Shown here one piece after another: positions 52,799-61,788 of a stretch of 64,000 nucleotides of DNA. The notes beneath the pieces are model-generated. The model saw only the letters and a program-made list of their open reading frames with translations. It was not told where the DNA came from and did no database searches. A program made the translations under genes and the position numbers. Origin of the DNA: Lewinella sp. IMCC34191 (GTDB lineage Bacteria > Bacteroidota > Bacteroidia > Chitinophagales > Saprospiraceae). Location: NCBI RefSeq assembly GCF_003390935.1, contig NZ_QNQZ01000012.1, positions 62,001-126,000 on the forward strand, in the 5' to 3' direction. The stretch's first letter is position 1, and each line of letters begins with the position of its first letter.

Positions 52799-54979
52799 AT
52801 GTTATCGCAAATTTTTACTCCCTTTGGAAGGGCTGCCCTATTGACGGCACTGCTTTTCCCCCTCTACCCCTTTATCGCAACCGCCCAGGGCATCGTCAGT
52901 GAATACGGTCGACTGCAGGTCGACGGTAACCGGATCGACGGCGCGGACGGCAATCCCGTCAGCCTGGCCGGTAACAGTTTCTTCTGGAGCAACGCCGGGG
53001 ACACCTACGATTATTACCAGGCCGCGGCGGTCGATCATCTGGCCACGGAATGGGGCAGTGACCTCGTACGCGCCGCCATTGGCGTCAAGGAAAGCTGGGA
53101 CGCCGGCCGCGGTTACGTCGATTCTCCTCAATTACAGCTAGCCAAGGCCCGGACCATCATCGACGCGGCCATTGCCAACGATATCTACGTGATCGTCGAC
53201 TGGCACACCCACGAAGCCGAGCGCTACCAGAGCGAGGCCATCACCTTCTTTACGGACATCGCCCGGCTCTACGGCGACCGCGACAACATCATCTACGAAG
53301 TCTACAACGAGCCGATAAACCAGTCCTGGGGTACGATCAAGAACTACGCGGAGGCGGTCATCGCGGCCATCCGCGCCGAGGATCCGGATAACCTGATCGT
53401 GGTCGGTACGCCCTTCTATTCGCAACGGGTCGGACAGGCCGCCGCGAATCCGATCCAGGACAATAACGTAGCCTACACCCTCCATTTCTACGCCGGTACC
53501 CACGGTGACGGGCTGCGCAACGAGGCGCAGGGTGCGCTGGACAGCGGCATCCCCCTCTTCGTAACCGAGTGGGGCAGCGTCGACGCCAGCGGTAAGGGCG
53601 CGCCGGACGTGGCCGCCACCGAAGCGTGGATGGACTTCCTGCGGGCCAATGACCTGAGCCACGCGAACTGGTCCGTAGCCGACAAGGTCGAGGATCCGGG
53701 CGCGGCTTTCCCCTCCGGTGCCTCGATCGTAGAGCCCGGCGCGGGTCTGGACGGGCTACTCAACGATCAGCTTTCCGCGGCCGGCGATTTGGTCAAACCC
53801 ATCATCCAACAGTGGAATACCGGCGGCGGCGGCACGGGGGATCCCGATCCGGAACCCTCCAATCCGTGTAGCGAAAGCGGTGCGTCGATCGACGGAGGCA
53901 TCCAGGCCGAAGATTACTGCGCGATGGAGGGCATCCAGACGGAGTCGACCACCGACGCGGGTGGCGGAACGAACGTGGGGTGGATCGACGTGGGTGACTA
54001 TCTCGATTACCGACTGAACGTACCCTCCGCCGGAACCTATACCGTCAGCTACCGCGTAGCCAGTACGGGCGGCGCCGGTCGGGTGAGCTTCCGGGTAGGT
54101 GGCAATACACTCGCCACGACGGCTATTCCAAATACGGACGGCTGGCAGCGTTGGACGACCGTTACCGCTTCCGTCGATCTGCCGGCGGGCAATCAAACGA
54201 TTCGTCTGTATGCCGCCGGTGGGGGATGGAACCTCAACTGGTTTACGCTAACCGCGGGGGGCACGACCGATCCCAATCCGGATCCGGAACCCGATCCGAA
54301 CCCCGGTACCGGTACCTGTGATTTTGGGACCCCTACGTCCAGCTCGCTAGCGAATATCGGGCAAGCTACCTATAGCAACGCCTATGTGATCGGTGGTGGC
54401 GGGCCCAACCTGGGCAACCTGCGCGAATTTACCATCAACTGGGACGCGCCCAACAACGGGCTTTACCAGTTTGCGATCAGCACCAATAACGGGTCGCCAA
54501 GTTGGTACGTGGATCTCCGCTCGTCGATGCAGTGGAACTTTGGCAGCGCGCAGCCGGAGCTCACGTTGGAGGGTAGCGGTTTCCCCGGCCTTGACGGTAG
54601 TTACTGGGTAACGGTCGACGGAGGCAACTTCGTGATGGTATCCAAAACGGGGGACTATTCGATCTACTTCACCGATGCGGCTACCGCGCCCGGCTGTGTC
54701 GCCGCACGTATCCGCCCGGCGGGAACTGCAAGTGTTGCGCCTACCATGCTGCGCCTGTCGCCGAACCCGACGGCTACGGATTACGTCCTCCTCGAAGGGC
54801 TGGACGAGCGCGAGGGAAGCTACCGACTGACGGATATGCAAGGACGGCAGATATCCACGGGGAAGTTCGCCGAAACGGCCAATCTGCGGATCGATCTGCC
54901 GGAACTGGCCAGTGGCGTGTATGTAATCACGGTGGTACGCGGAGCGGATCGTCAGAGCCTGCGGTTAGTGCGCAGGTAA
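52799..54979 (+). CDS. GH5 cellulase with CBM6, uncharacterised beta domain and T9SS sorting domain
   Basis: Secreted retaining endo-beta-1,4-glucanase-type enzyme. ATG at 52799 gives 726 residues with signal peptide to about TAQG. The GH5 barrel (about 35-340) has acid/base Glu171 ([10 protein letters not shown]) and nucleophile Glu257 (VTEWGSVD) and looks like subfamily 2. A Gly/Pro/Asp linker leads to a CBM6 (about 360-485, [30 protein letters not shown]). A second [12 protein letters not shown] linker leads to a beta-rich domain I do not recognise (about 505-632), then a type IX sorting domain ([18 protein letters not shown]). It is exported by T9SS like the xylanase. Confidence 0.93.
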   Translation: MLSQIFTPFGRAALLTALLFPLYPFIATAQGIVSEYGRLQVDGNRIDGADGNPVSLAGNSFFWSNAGDTYDYYQAAAVDHLATEWGSDLVRAAIGVKESWDAGRGYVDSPQLQLAKARTIIDAAIANDIYVIVDWHTHEAERYQSEAITFFTDIARLYGDRDNIIYEVYNEPINQSWGTIKNYAEAVIAAIRAEDPDNLIVVGTPFYSQRVGQAAANPIQDNNVAYTLHFYAGTHGDGLRNEAQGALDSGIPLFVTEWGSVDASGKGAPDVAATEAWMDFLRANDLSHANWSVADKVEDPGAAFPSGASIVEPGAGLDGLLNDQLSAAGDLVKPIIQQWNTGGGGTGDPDPEPSNPCSESGASIDGGIQAEDYCAMEGIQTESTTDAGGGTNVGWIDVGDYLDYRLNVPSAGTYTVSYRVASTGGAGRVSFRVGGNTLATTAIPNTDGWQRWTTVTASVDLPAGNQTIRLYAAGGGWNLNWFTLTAGGTTDPNPDPEPDPNPGTGTCDFGTPTSSSLANIGQATYSNAYVIGGGGPNLGNLREFTINWDAPNNGLYQFAISTNNGSPSWYVDLRSSMQWNFGSAQPELTLEGSGFPGLDGSYWVTVDGGNFVMVSKTGDYSIYFTDAATAPGCVAARIRPAGTASVAPTMLRLSPNPTATDYVLLEGLDEREGSYRLTDMQGRQISTGKFAETANLRIDLPELASGVYVITVVRGADRQSLRLVRR

Positions 54980-55159
54980 GAAAACCACGGGTACCGTCGT
55001 TACGTAACTGTATATAATCCCGCGCAGCGCTGCGGCTCAAGCGATTGCGGCTGCCGGCAAAGGAATTACTTAGGTCGGTCGCGAAACAACTCAAGCCCCC
55101 GGCCGCACGTTAGTGTAAAATATGCGCTACCTTTGGTTACGCTTTCAACTACGAAACAG

Positions 55160-55480
55160 ATGAATACCACGCTACTTTTCCTCAATGCCATTGGCCCGGA
55201 GATGATCCTGGTCTTCTTTGCTATCCTGCTCCTCTTCGGTGGCAAGAAAATACCCGAACTGATGCGTGGCATCGGTAAAGGAATCCGGGAATTCAACACC
55301 GCTAAAGGCTCCCTCGAGAAGGAGCTTAAGGACGGTATGAAAGAGGAAGAAGACCGCGAGAAGCGTGAGCGCGAAATTAGAGAGCAGCGCGACCGGGATG
55401 CCCGTGAGCTTGCCGAATTGCGCGAGCGCGAAGCCCGCCGTCAGAAGGAGGAATCCTTTATTACCCGTAACGACGACTAG
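55160..55480 (+). CDS. tatA: TatA/TatE-type twin-arginine translocase subunit
   Basis: ATG at 55160 gives 106 residues. A single N-terminal membrane helix (MILVFFAILLLFGGKKIPEL) with the FGxxKIPEL hinge and the amphipathic RGIGKGIREFNTAKG helix are diagnostic for TatA/B; the FGG hinge fits TatA. The C-terminal 50 residues are an extreme Glu/Arg-rich helix, longer than usual. TACCTTTGG at 55128, a good -7 element, lies just upstream. At least three Tat-type substrates are encoded in this window; tatC is not seen here. Confidence 0.88.
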   Translation: MNTTLLFLNAIGPEMILVFFAILLLFGGKKIPELMRGIGKGIREFNTAKGSLEKELKDGMKEEEDREKREREIREQRDRDARELAELREREARRQKEESFITRNDD

Positions 55481-55503
55481 CCAATACGGCTCACCGTCTT
55501 AGG

Positions 55504-55537
55504 AAAAGCCCCTTCGCCGACGGTGAAGGGGCTTTTT
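55504..55537. terminator. Bidirectional rho-independent terminator
   Basis: AAAAGCCCCTTC and GAAGGGGCTTTTT form a GC-rich stem with A-run and U-run on the two sides. It lies between the convergent tatA and beta-lactamase-like genes and can serve both. Confidence 0.85.
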
Positions 55538-55541
55538 CATT

Positions 55542-56618
55542 TTATCGTAAGAATTGCAGCCCCGTCCGATCAACCAAATCGTCAAGCAGCAGGACATTGG
55601 TGAGCACGACTACGCCCCGCTGCTTCTCAACGTCGACAGCCACGAAGGAGCGATAGCCACCAACGGCACCATTGTGCCAGTGAACCGTACGAGCCGGTTC
55701 GGGGTGAAGAATCTGCCAACCCAGCGCTACGGACATGTGGTCGTTCAGCTTTACCTGTTCTTGTCGGGTGAAGGCGAGTATCGGCTGGGCTGTATCCAGT
55801 TGGGCCCGTAGGAAATGCGCCATGTCGCGGGGCGTGGAGACCAATGCCCCGGCGGCCCCCAGCGCTTCGGTGAAGGACCAGAACACGTCGGAGCTCCCGT
55901 CTTCATTCAGACCGGGAACCATCAAGGTGCTGCTGTCCGCTCCGAAGTGGGTATCCGCCAAGCCTAGCGGACTGAGCACGCGCCGTTGCAGGGCGGCCTC
56001 GTAACCCACGCTGTCGACGTACCGGCCAAGAGTATATCCCAGCAGGCCGAAACCGAGATTGGAGTAGCCGCCATTTCCGTCACGAGCTACCGTGAGGCCT
56101 TCTTGTAGGTAGGCTTCGATCATAGTCGGCGAATAATCGATGTAAGGGTCATCAGGATTTAGCAGCAAACCCGGCATGTTGTTAGGTAAGCGGGGCAACC
56201 CGCTGGTATGCGTAGCCAGCTGCCGGTAAGTGAAGGTGATGCTATCGGCGAAGGGAAAATCGTAGGCGGCGGGAACGGGGTCATCGAGGAAGAGGGCACC
56301 CTCTTCTACCAGGTCGGCCAATAAGGTGGCGGTAAATACCTTGGTGACGGATCCGATGCCGAAATGCCGGTCGGCGTTTTCTGTTGTTATCAGCTTCCCG
56401 TCTTCCCGCCGCACGCCGTAGAGGGTAGTCAGTTCTCCGTCGATTAGAGCGATCCCGGCTTCGGCACCGTCGGGCAGTTGCTTTAGCATTTCATATACCA
56501 GTGTCCGTTGATTGGGGGTGAGGCGGGTGGAGTCTTGGGCGTCGATCAGCATGTCGGACTGGGCGGAGAGAAGCTTTGAGAGGGTAAAGAGGGCGAGGAG
56601 GAGCGCTAGGCGTGGCAT
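55542..56618 (-). CDS. Serine beta-lactamase-fold hydrolase (class C/DD-peptidase-like)
   Basis: Exported serine hydrolase of the beta-lactamase family. ATG at 56618 starts a signal peptide (PRLALLLALFTLSKLLSAQ); the ATG three codons upstream lies inside a repeat motif and is less likely. The SxxK motif is in FGIGSVTKVFTATLLAD, the YxN motif in YSNLGFGLLGYTLG, and the third motif near WHNGAVGGYRSF. Such proteins include DD-carboxypeptidases, esterases and beta-lactamases; antibiotic resistance cannot be claimed. Length 358. Confidence 0.87.
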   Translation of the reverse strand: MPRLALLLALFTLSKLLSAQSDMLIDAQDSTRLTPNQRTLVYEMLKQLPDGAEAGIALIDGELTTLYGVRREDGKLITTENADRHFGIGSVTKVFTATLLADLVEEGALFLDDPVPAAYDFPFADSITFTYRQLATHTSGLPRLPNNMPGLLLNPDDPYIDYSPTMIEAYLQEGLTVARDGNGGYSNLGFGLLGYTLGRYVDSVGYEAALQRRVLSPLGLADTHFGADSSTLMVPGLNEDGSSDVFWSFTEALGAAGALVSTPRDMAHFLRAQLDTAQPILAFTRQEQVKLNDHMSVALGWQILHPEPARTVHWHNGAVGGYRSFVAVDVEKQRGVVVLTNVLLLDDLVDRTGLQFLR

Positions 56619-56623
56619 CGTAA

Positions 56624-56831
56624 ACATCGGATGTGTCAGTTATGAAGTTTCGGCAGACATCGGATGTCGATGGCTAGTTCATTCGGTGGGTTAGTCGCAA
56701 ATCCTGGATAAATCTTACCGAAGATCAAGATTAACTAGGCTTACGGAGGAAATAAGCGTCGATAAGGGCTGATTGGCTGGAGGATTAACATCGGATGGCT
56801 GTCAATCCGGCAGGACTGACACATCCGATGT
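56624..56831. repeat. 208-bp element with four ACATCSGATGT palindromes, copy 1
   Basis: Motif starts at 56624, 56657, 56788 (last base changed) and 56821. Each pair is spaced exactly 33 bp. The first three read ACATCGGATG and the fourth ACATCCGATGT. The outer right motif extends to GACACATCCGATGTGTC. It fills the gap between the beta-lactamase-like gene and lysS, and its left end overlaps the region of the former's start codon. Confidence 0.75.
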
Positions 56832-56906
56832 GTCAGTGGGAGGCAACCGTGATCTCAAAACCCCGCAACCGCCGTACCTTCGCGCCCCAATAAAGTATAG
56901 ACCCCG

Positions 56907-58430
56907 ATGGAACTGACCGACCAGGAAAAAACCCGGCGCGAAAACTTGACCAAGATCCGCGAGCTGGGCATTGAACCCTTTCCCGCCGCCCTCTTCCCGG
57001 TGACCCACCTGGCCACGGAGATTAAGGAGCAGGTCGAAGAAGATGCCGAGGGGAACGTGACCAACCTACAGGAGGTGGCGCTGGCCGGCCGGATCATGTC
57101 GCAACGCATTATGGGCAAGGCTGCCTTCGCTAACCTGCAAGACAGCAGCGGGCGGATCCAGCTGTACGTCAGCCGGGATGATATCGCACCGGACGAGGAC
57201 AAGACGATGTATAATACCGTCTTCAAGAAGTTACTCGACCTCGGTGATTTCATCGGCGTCAAGGGCTTCGTCTTCAAGACCCGCACCGGCGAGATCTCGG
57301 TACACGTGAAGGAATTCACTTTCCTCGGTAAGTCGCTGCGGCCGCTTCCCTCCCCAAAAGAGGACGAGCAGGGCAAGGTCCACGATGCCTTCAAGGATCC
57401 AGAGTTGCGCTACCGGATGCGCTACGTGGACCTAACCGTCAACCCGAAGGTGAAGGAGGTATTCCGGAAGCGGAGCCGGCTGATTACCGCCATGCGCCAG
57501 TTCCTGGATGACCTTGGTCTGATGGAGGTGGAAACCCCGGTGCTGCAACCCATCCACGGGGGAGCCGCCGCCCGACCCTTCAAGACCCACCACAACACGC
57601 TGGACGTACCGATGTACCTCCGCATCGCCAACGAGCTCTACCTCAAGCGCCTTATCATCGGCGGCTTCGACGGGGTGTACGAGTTCGCCAAGATCTTCCG
57701 CAACGAGGGCATGGATCGGACCCACAACCCGGAGTTCACCATGGTCGAGTTCTACGTAGCCTATAAAGACTACAACTGGATGATGGACACCTGCGAGCAA
57801 CTGCTGGAGCACGCGGTGAAGGCCGTCAACGGTGGTACTACGACCAAGGTCATGATCGGCGAGAACGAGGTCGATTTCAAAGGCCCCTACCGCCGCCTCA
57901 GTATGGCCGACGCCATTAAGGAGCACACCGGCGAGAATATCGACGGTGCCGACGAGGACGAGCTCCGCGCCATCGCCGACCGCCTGGACGTCCACCTCGA
58001 CAAGACCATGGGCCGCGGCAAGATCATCGACGAGATCTTCGGCGAAACCGTGGAGGCGAAGCTGATCCAGCCCACCTTCATCACCGACTACCCGGTCGAG
58101 ATGTCGCCCCTCACCAAAAAGCACCGCAGCAAGCAAGGCCTGGTGGAGCGCTTTGAACTCATCGTCAACGGCAAGGAACTGGCCAACGCCTACTCCGAGC
58201 TCAACGACCCCATCGACCAGCGCGAGCGCTTCGAGGAACAGCTCGAACTCGGCAAACGCGGCGACGAGGAAGCCATGGCCCTCGACGAAGACTTCCTCCG
58301 CGCCCTCGAGTACGGCATGCCCCCCACCGCCGGCATCGGCATCGGTATCGACCGGCTCGTCATGCTTCTTACCGGACAGCGGACTATTCAGGAGGTGCTG
58401 TTCTTTCCGCAGATGAAACCGGAGAAGTAG
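56907..58430 (+). CDS. lysS: Lysyl-tRNA synthetase, class II
   Basis: Charges tRNA-Lys. The N-terminal OB-fold anticodon-binding domain (about 55-155, [19 protein letters not shown]) precedes the class II catalytic core: motif 1 near [20 protein letters not shown], motif 2 [20 protein letters not shown], motif 3 [15 protein letters not shown]. Length 507 is normal for bacterial LysRS. Start ATG at 56907 follows TACCTTCG at 56875, a -7-like element. The stop codon opens a TAGTACGG tandem repeat. Essential housekeeping gene. Confidence 0.98.
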   Translation: MELTDQEKTRRENLTKIRELGIEPFPAALFPVTHLATEIKEQVEEDAEGNVTNLQEVALAGRIMSQRIMGKAAFANLQDSSGRIQLYVSRDDIAPDEDKTMYNTVFKKLLDLGDFIGVKGFVFKTRTGEISVHVKEFTFLGKSLRPLPSPKEDEQGKVHDAFKDPELRYRMRYVDLTVNPKVKEVFRKRSRLITAMRQFLDDLGLMEVETPVLQPIHGGAAARPFKTHHNTLDVPMYLRIANELYLKRLIIGGFDGVYEFAKIFRNEGMDRTHNPEFTMVEFYVAYKDYNWMMDTCEQLLEHAVKAVNGGTTTKVMIGENEVDFKGPYRRLSMADAIKEHTGENIDGADEDELRAIADRLDVHLDKTMGRGKIIDEIFGETVEAKLIQPTFITDYPVEMSPLTKKHRSKQGLVERFELIVNGKELANAYSELNDPIDQRERFEEQLELGKRGDEEAMALDEDFLRALEYGMPPTAGIGIGIDRLVMLLTGQRTIQEVLFFPQMKPEK

Positions 58431-58500
58431 TACGGTAGTACGGTAGCAGGTAGTACGGTAGTCCCGTGCGCCCTACCGTACTACCGTAATAAACCCTACC
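58428..58500. repeat. TAGTACGG tandem repeat and inverted copy after lysS
   Basis: The lysS stop TAG begins a run TAGTACGG, TAGTACGG, TAGCAGG, TAGTACGG, TAGTCCCG. Its complement follows (CTACCGTACTACCGTA), so AGTACGGTAG at 58452-58461 pairs with CTACCGTACT at 58473-58482 in a 10-bp stem with an 11-nt loop. It separates lysS from lgt and may act as a terminator. Confidence 0.7.
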
Positions 58501-58513
58501 GTACTTATTCACT

Positions 58514-59359
58514 ATGCTCCTCTACATTACCTGGGACGCCTCCCCCGAAATCTTCTCCGTTGGTCCGATCACGCTGCGGTGGTATGGGATGATGTTTGCT
58601 ATCGGCTTCCTGCTGGGCTTTATGATGGTGCGGCGGATGTTCCTGCGCGACGGGGCACCGGAGTCGTGGCTGGATTACTGTTTCTACTTTCTCATTGCGG
58701 GTACCATTTTGGGGGCGCGGCTCGGGCATATTCTATTCTACCAGTGGGACTACTACAGCTCCCATCCGGAGGATATTTTGAAGGTATGGGAGGGCGGCTT
58801 GGCCAGTCACGGGGGCGTGATCGGGGTGGTGACGGCGCTGTGGTTGTTCAGCAAATTCGTAAGCAAGCAGTCCTTCTTCTGGATCAGTGACAAGGTGGCC
58901 GCGCCGATCGCCCTGGTGGGGGCCATGATCCGCTTCGGAAACCTTATGAACAGCGAGATCGTGGGTACGCCGAGCGATGCTCCTTGGGCGTTCCTGTTCG
59001 TCAATGCCAGTCCGGCATCCCTGGCCGACGTGCCGCGGCACCCGGTGCAGTTGTACGAAAGCCTTAGCTACCTGCTGTGTTTCGGCATCCTCATCGCGCT
59101 CTACTGGAAGACCGACCTGCGCAACCGTCCCGGCTTTCTCACCGGACTGTGGTTTGCCCTGATTTTCGGCTTCCGCTTCGTATGGGAATTCTTCAAGAGT
59201 CAGCAGGGAGGTTTCGCCGCCGATGGTGCCTTACAGACCGGACAGTGGCTCAGTCTTCCACTAGTAGCCCTGGGGCTGGGGTTGATGGCCTTTGCGTATA
59301 GCCGGCCGGAGCGTAGCACTGTCGTTGAAGGGGCTAAGGTGGGAAGGGGTAAAGGGTAA
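58514..59359 (+). CDS. lgt: Prolipoprotein diacylglyceryl transferase
   Basis: Adds diacylglycerol to the lipobox Cys of prolipoproteins in the inner membrane; many lipoproteins of this window depend on it. The seven-helix protein shows RWYGMMFAIGFLLGF, GARLGHILFYQWDYY, GGLASHGGVIG, MIRFGNLMNSEIVG with the essential Arg region, and HPVQLYESLSYLL. At 281 residues it is complete. It follows lysS by 83 bp with a stem-loop repeat between. A second lgt paralogue enters the window end. Confidence 0.96.
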   Translation: MLLYITWDASPEIFSVGPITLRWYGMMFAIGFLLGFMMVRRMFLRDGAPESWLDYCFYFLIAGTILGARLGHILFYQWDYYSSHPEDILKVWEGGLASHGGVIGVVTALWLFSKFVSKQSFFWISDKVAAPIALVGAMIRFGNLMNSEIVGTPSDAPWAFLFVNASPASLADVPRHPVQLYESLSYLLCFGILIALYWKTDLRNRPGFLTGLWFALIFGFRFVWEFFKSQQGGFAADGALQTGQWLSLPLVALGLGLMAFAYSRPERSTVVEGAKVGRGKG

Positions 59360-59373
59360 GGGAGCAGAAGGGA

Positions 59374-59760
59374 TCACGATTTCTTACTACAGGCCTGGCA
59401 GCTTCCCGATATGATGATGTTGCTGTTATCGACCTGGTAGCCGGTAGGAAGTTGATAATCGACTTTTCCGGGTACGCACTCGACCTGGTCGCAGACGACG
59501 CAGCGAAAATGCAGGTGGCCGTGGGCGGCGTGGTCGTGGCTGCAATTTTCCTTACAACTGGCAAAGTACTGTCGTCCGTCGTCCGCTACGATGCGGTGGG
59601 CCAGTCCGTCGTCGACGAAGCGGTTCAGGATACGGTACACGGTTACCCGATCCATCTGCTTATCCAGCTTTTCGGTAATGCCGTCGTGGCTCAGCGCATT
59701 GGGTTCGCGTTGGAGTAGCTCAAGTACGGCAGTCTGGGACTTCGTTTTGCGGCGTGGCAT
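59374..59760 (-). CDS. Fur-family metalloregulator, probably Zur-like
   Basis: 128-residue winged-helix repressor: DNA-binding domain at 1-75 (RVTVYRILNRFVDDGLAHRI) and a C-terminal metal domain with HDHAAHGHLHFRCVVCDQVE and a final CQAC, forming the structural zinc site and sensory His cluster. It is short and lacks some Fur iron ligands. The gene is divergent from a MerC-like gene whose promoter has a strong Fur/Zur-like palindrome, so zinc control is the best guess. Confidence 0.87.
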   Translation of the reverse strand: MPRRKTKSQTAVLELLQREPNALSHDGITEKLDKQMDRVTVYRILNRFVDDGLAHRIVADDGRQYFASCKENCSHDHAAHGHLHFRCVVCDQVECVPGKVDYQLPTGYQVDNSNIIISGSCQACSKKS

Positions 59761-60107
59761 TCTTTAAGCATTTAGCTAATAAGAGAAGGTCTCTACCCTA
59801 TACTTGGTTTAGACATTATTTGCCGGTTAATTATTGGCTGGACCGAAGATTATTCTTCACCGGACCGGTGCTCGGCCACCATAACTTCGTGCTGCGCTTC
59901 CGGTTGACTTATCTTGATGCAACGTCTTTAGTGAGCACCCTCCGACCGGTTGCCATGGAATATAAGTGGATCCGCCGGTCTTTCTGCCCCCGTTTTTCTG
60001 CGATTTGCCGCATAAATTAGCCACGCACCCACCACCCTCGCGTAAAGATTTCCAGAGATGGAAAACCTATAGTATTATTGCAATGTTGTTGCATTAATAT
60101 TTTGACT
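59761..60107. other. Divergent promoter region between the Fur-type gene and the MerC-like gene
   Basis: 347 bp without a supported gene. The right end carries the Zur/Fur-like palindrome just before merC. The remainder is AT-rich near both genes and shows no clear repeats. Confidence 0.5.
60073..60099 (+). promoter_or_regulatory. Candidate Zur/Fur box before the MerC-like gene
   Basis: Arms TATTATTGCAA and TTGCATTAATA match at 10 of 11 positions around the 5-bp spacer TGTTG. The site ends 8 bp before the MerC ATG. Size, AT-richness and the divergent Fur-type gene support a Fur-family operator. Confidence 0.6.
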
Positions 60108-60506
60108 ATGGCTCACCCATCTCTGCTTCATCAGCCCTCCCGGTACGACTGGATGGGACTAACCGCTGGCTTCCTTTGCGCGATCCACTGCGCGGCAACC
60201 CCCTTTGTCGCCGCGCTCGTACCGGTACTCACCGATGCCGGAGGATGGTGGGGGATGCTCGACGTATTGTTTCTGGTGGTGAGTCTCATCGCCGTTTGGG
60301 GAGTCATTCGGTCCGCTCCCCTGAGCTGGGTGCGCTGGGCGGCGCCCCTTGGCTGGGTTGTCCTGGCACTGGGACTGGCGGCGGAACGTTACGGAATTGC
60401 CGGTAGTGATCTCGTTATGTACCTGGGGGGCGCCGGCTTGTTGGTGGCTCACCTGGCTAACATACGCCACTGCCGTCGGTGCCCATACTGTGTCGGGAAT
60501 GCGTAA
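60108..60506 (+). CDS. MerC-domain inner-membrane protein
   Basis: 132 residues with about four membrane helices. The family signature with paired Cys is DWMGLTAGFLCAIHCAATPF, and a second Cys set closes the protein (NIRHCRRCPYC). MerC was described as a mercury transporter, but Bacteroidota homologues next to Zur-type regulators probably serve zinc homeostasis. ATG at 60108 is chosen because the palindrome occupies the upstream open frame. The C-terminal CxxC is a likely metal site. Confidence 0.82.
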   Translation: MAHPSLLHQPSRYDWMGLTAGFLCAIHCAATPFVAALVPVLTDAGGWWGMLDVLFLVVSLIAVWGVIRSAPLSWVRWAAPLGWVVLALGLAAERYGIAGSDLVMYLGGAGLLVAHLANIRHCRRCPYCVGNA

Positions 60507-60569
60507 TATCAGTTTACACCAGATAACCGGTTTTTTAGGGCCCGGGAGGGCGAGGTGAACGGTTGCCGG

Positions 60570-60799
60570 TCACATAGCACACGACATTCCTACCTTCGCC
60601 ATTACGTATACCGGCTCTTCTGTCTGCATAGTGTGGCGCCAGAACTGTAGCGGCCGGTACGCCTGTATCGCCACCAGTTCAACGGGCTCCGCGCCCTGGT
60701 CAACTACCGTTCCCAGAAGCATTATTTGTTCCTGGCTTTGTAGAGGTAGAGATAGAAACAGGAACGCGTGCAGAATAAGAACCTCAATTGCGGAATCAT
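60570..60799 (-). pseudogene. Frameshifted remnant of an exported regulatory-domain (SusC-like?) N-terminus
   Basis: On the minus strand MIPQLRFL starts at 60799 and, after a one-base shift, continues as ILHAFLFLSLPLQSQEQ, a plausible signal peptide. It then reads IMLLGTVVDQGAEPVELVAI, like the carboxypeptidase-regulatory-like domain at the start of SusC or related receptors. The frame stops after MSCAM. The evidence is one short domain-like stretch, so this is tentative. Confidence 0.3.
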
Positions 60800-60978
60800 T
60801 GCGTATGTAGAACTTTTGCCAGTTTTCCGAGTAAACGATCGCTTCCCGGTATTGATCGGCAAAGCCAAACGGTCATAATTGCTTTGCGCGCTCACCCTCT
60901 TTTGAGTCGGGTCAGCCACTTAAGCGATCTTACCCGGTTTCGGACTACGGGAAGGTTCCCATTTGCTGGATTACCTTG

Positions 60979-60999
60979 TACCTGCGCTCCGCCGCCCAA
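60979..60999 (+). repeat. GCG-rich dispersed motif, copy f
   Basis: TACCTGCGCTCCGCCGCCCA plus A, ending 41 bp before the HAD gene start, in the same orientation to its gene as copies a to d. Confidence 0.6.
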
Positions 61000-61039
61000 T
61001 ACCTTCTATTCGTCCCATATATACGTAAAGCCTTCTCCC

Positions 61040-61666
61040 TTGGACATTCACACCATTATTTTCGATCTCGGCAACGTACTCATCGGCTGGCAGCCCCGGG
61101 TGCTGTTCGAGCAAGTCTTCGATACGAAGGAGGAGGTTGACCATTTCCTGCAGAACGTGGCGACGCTGGAGTGGAACGAGAAGCAGGACGCCGGCCGGAC
61201 CATCGAGGAGGGAACGCGGGAACTGATCGCCGAGCACCCCGAGTTCGAGCGCGAGATCCGCATCTACTACGACCGCTGGACGGAAACCATCACCGGGCCA
61301 ATCGAGGGGACGGTAGAAATACTGAAGGAGCTGAAAGCCAGTGGTAACTACCGCCTGCTGGCGCTGACGAACTGGTCGCACGAGCTCTTTCCCTGGGCAC
61401 GGGAGACCTTCGACTTTCTGGAGCTCTTCGAGGACATCATGGTATCGGGGGAGGTGCAATTGCAGAAGCCCGATCCGGCCATCTATCGGCTATTACACGA
61501 AACGTACGACCTGCAAGGGTACGGCGGATGCGTATTTATCGACGACAGCCTGCGCAACGTGGAAGCGGCGCGGAAGGAGGGGTTGGATACGATTCGCTTT
61601 GAGAATCCGGAGCAGCTACGGGGGGCGTTAAGGGAACGGGGGGTGGAGTTAGGGGATAGGATATAG
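61040..61666 (+). CDS. HAD-superfamily hydrolase (YihX/epoxide-hydrolase-N type)
   Basis: Cytosolic phosphatase-like enzyme. Motif I is HTIIFDLGNVLIGW with the nucleophile Asp, motif II is LLALTNWSHELF, the motif III Lys is in VQLQKPDPAIYRLL, and motif IV is GGCVFIDDSLRNVEAA. No ATG exists near motif I; TTG at 61040 places motif I at residue 8, as usual, and gives 208 residues. The closest relatives act on sugar phosphates such as alpha-glucose-1-phosphate. The last codons and stop are part of a heptamer repeat. Confidence 0.85.
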   Translation: MDIHTIIFDLGNVLIGWQPRVLFEQVFDTKEEVDHFLQNVATLEWNEKQDAGRTIEEGTRELIAEHPEFEREIRIYYDRWTETITGPIEGTVEILKELKASGNYRLLALTNWSHELFPWARETFDFLELFEDIMVSGEVQLQKPDPAIYRLLHETYDLQGYGGCVFIDDSLRNVEAARKEGLDTIRFENPEQLRGALRERGVELGDRI

Positions 61667-61788
61667 GGGGTAGGGTATAGGGGATAGGATATAGCAGGTA
61701 CCAGGTAGGGGTAGCATATAGCTGTTATTGGGTAGCTTTAAGTGTACGTACTACATCCTATAACCTATAACCTGTAAACTACCCGCTA
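61650..61788. repeat. Heptamer TAG-type tandem repeats facing each other between the HAD gene and purQ
   Basis: From 61650 on the + strand: TAGGGGA, TAGGATA, TAGGGGG, TAGGGTA, TAGGGGA, TAGGATA, TAGCAGG, TACCAGG, then TAGGGG, TAGCATA; the third is the HAD stop. On the minus strand from the purQ stop at 61788: TAGCGGG, TAGTTTA, CAGGTTA, TAGGTTA, TAGGATG, TAGTACG, TACACTT. Period 7 is exact over eight units in the first run and seven in the second. Confidence 0.85.

Larger units (their letters stand above)
60507..61039. other. Intergenic region with a decayed exported-protein start and a GCG-rich motif
   Basis: 533 bp between the MerC-like and HAD genes. The minus strand holds the frameshifted remnant listed separately (60570-60799). 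A TACCTTCG sequence lies at 60592, and the GCG-rich motif at 60979-60999. The long open frame leading into the HAD gene has no ATG and no family support. Confidence 0.5.

Noticed and set aside
55542..56618. Antibiotic-resistance beta-lactamase
   Set aside because: The fold and motifs fit a broad serine-hydrolase family with many non-resistance members; nothing in sequence or context supports resistance.
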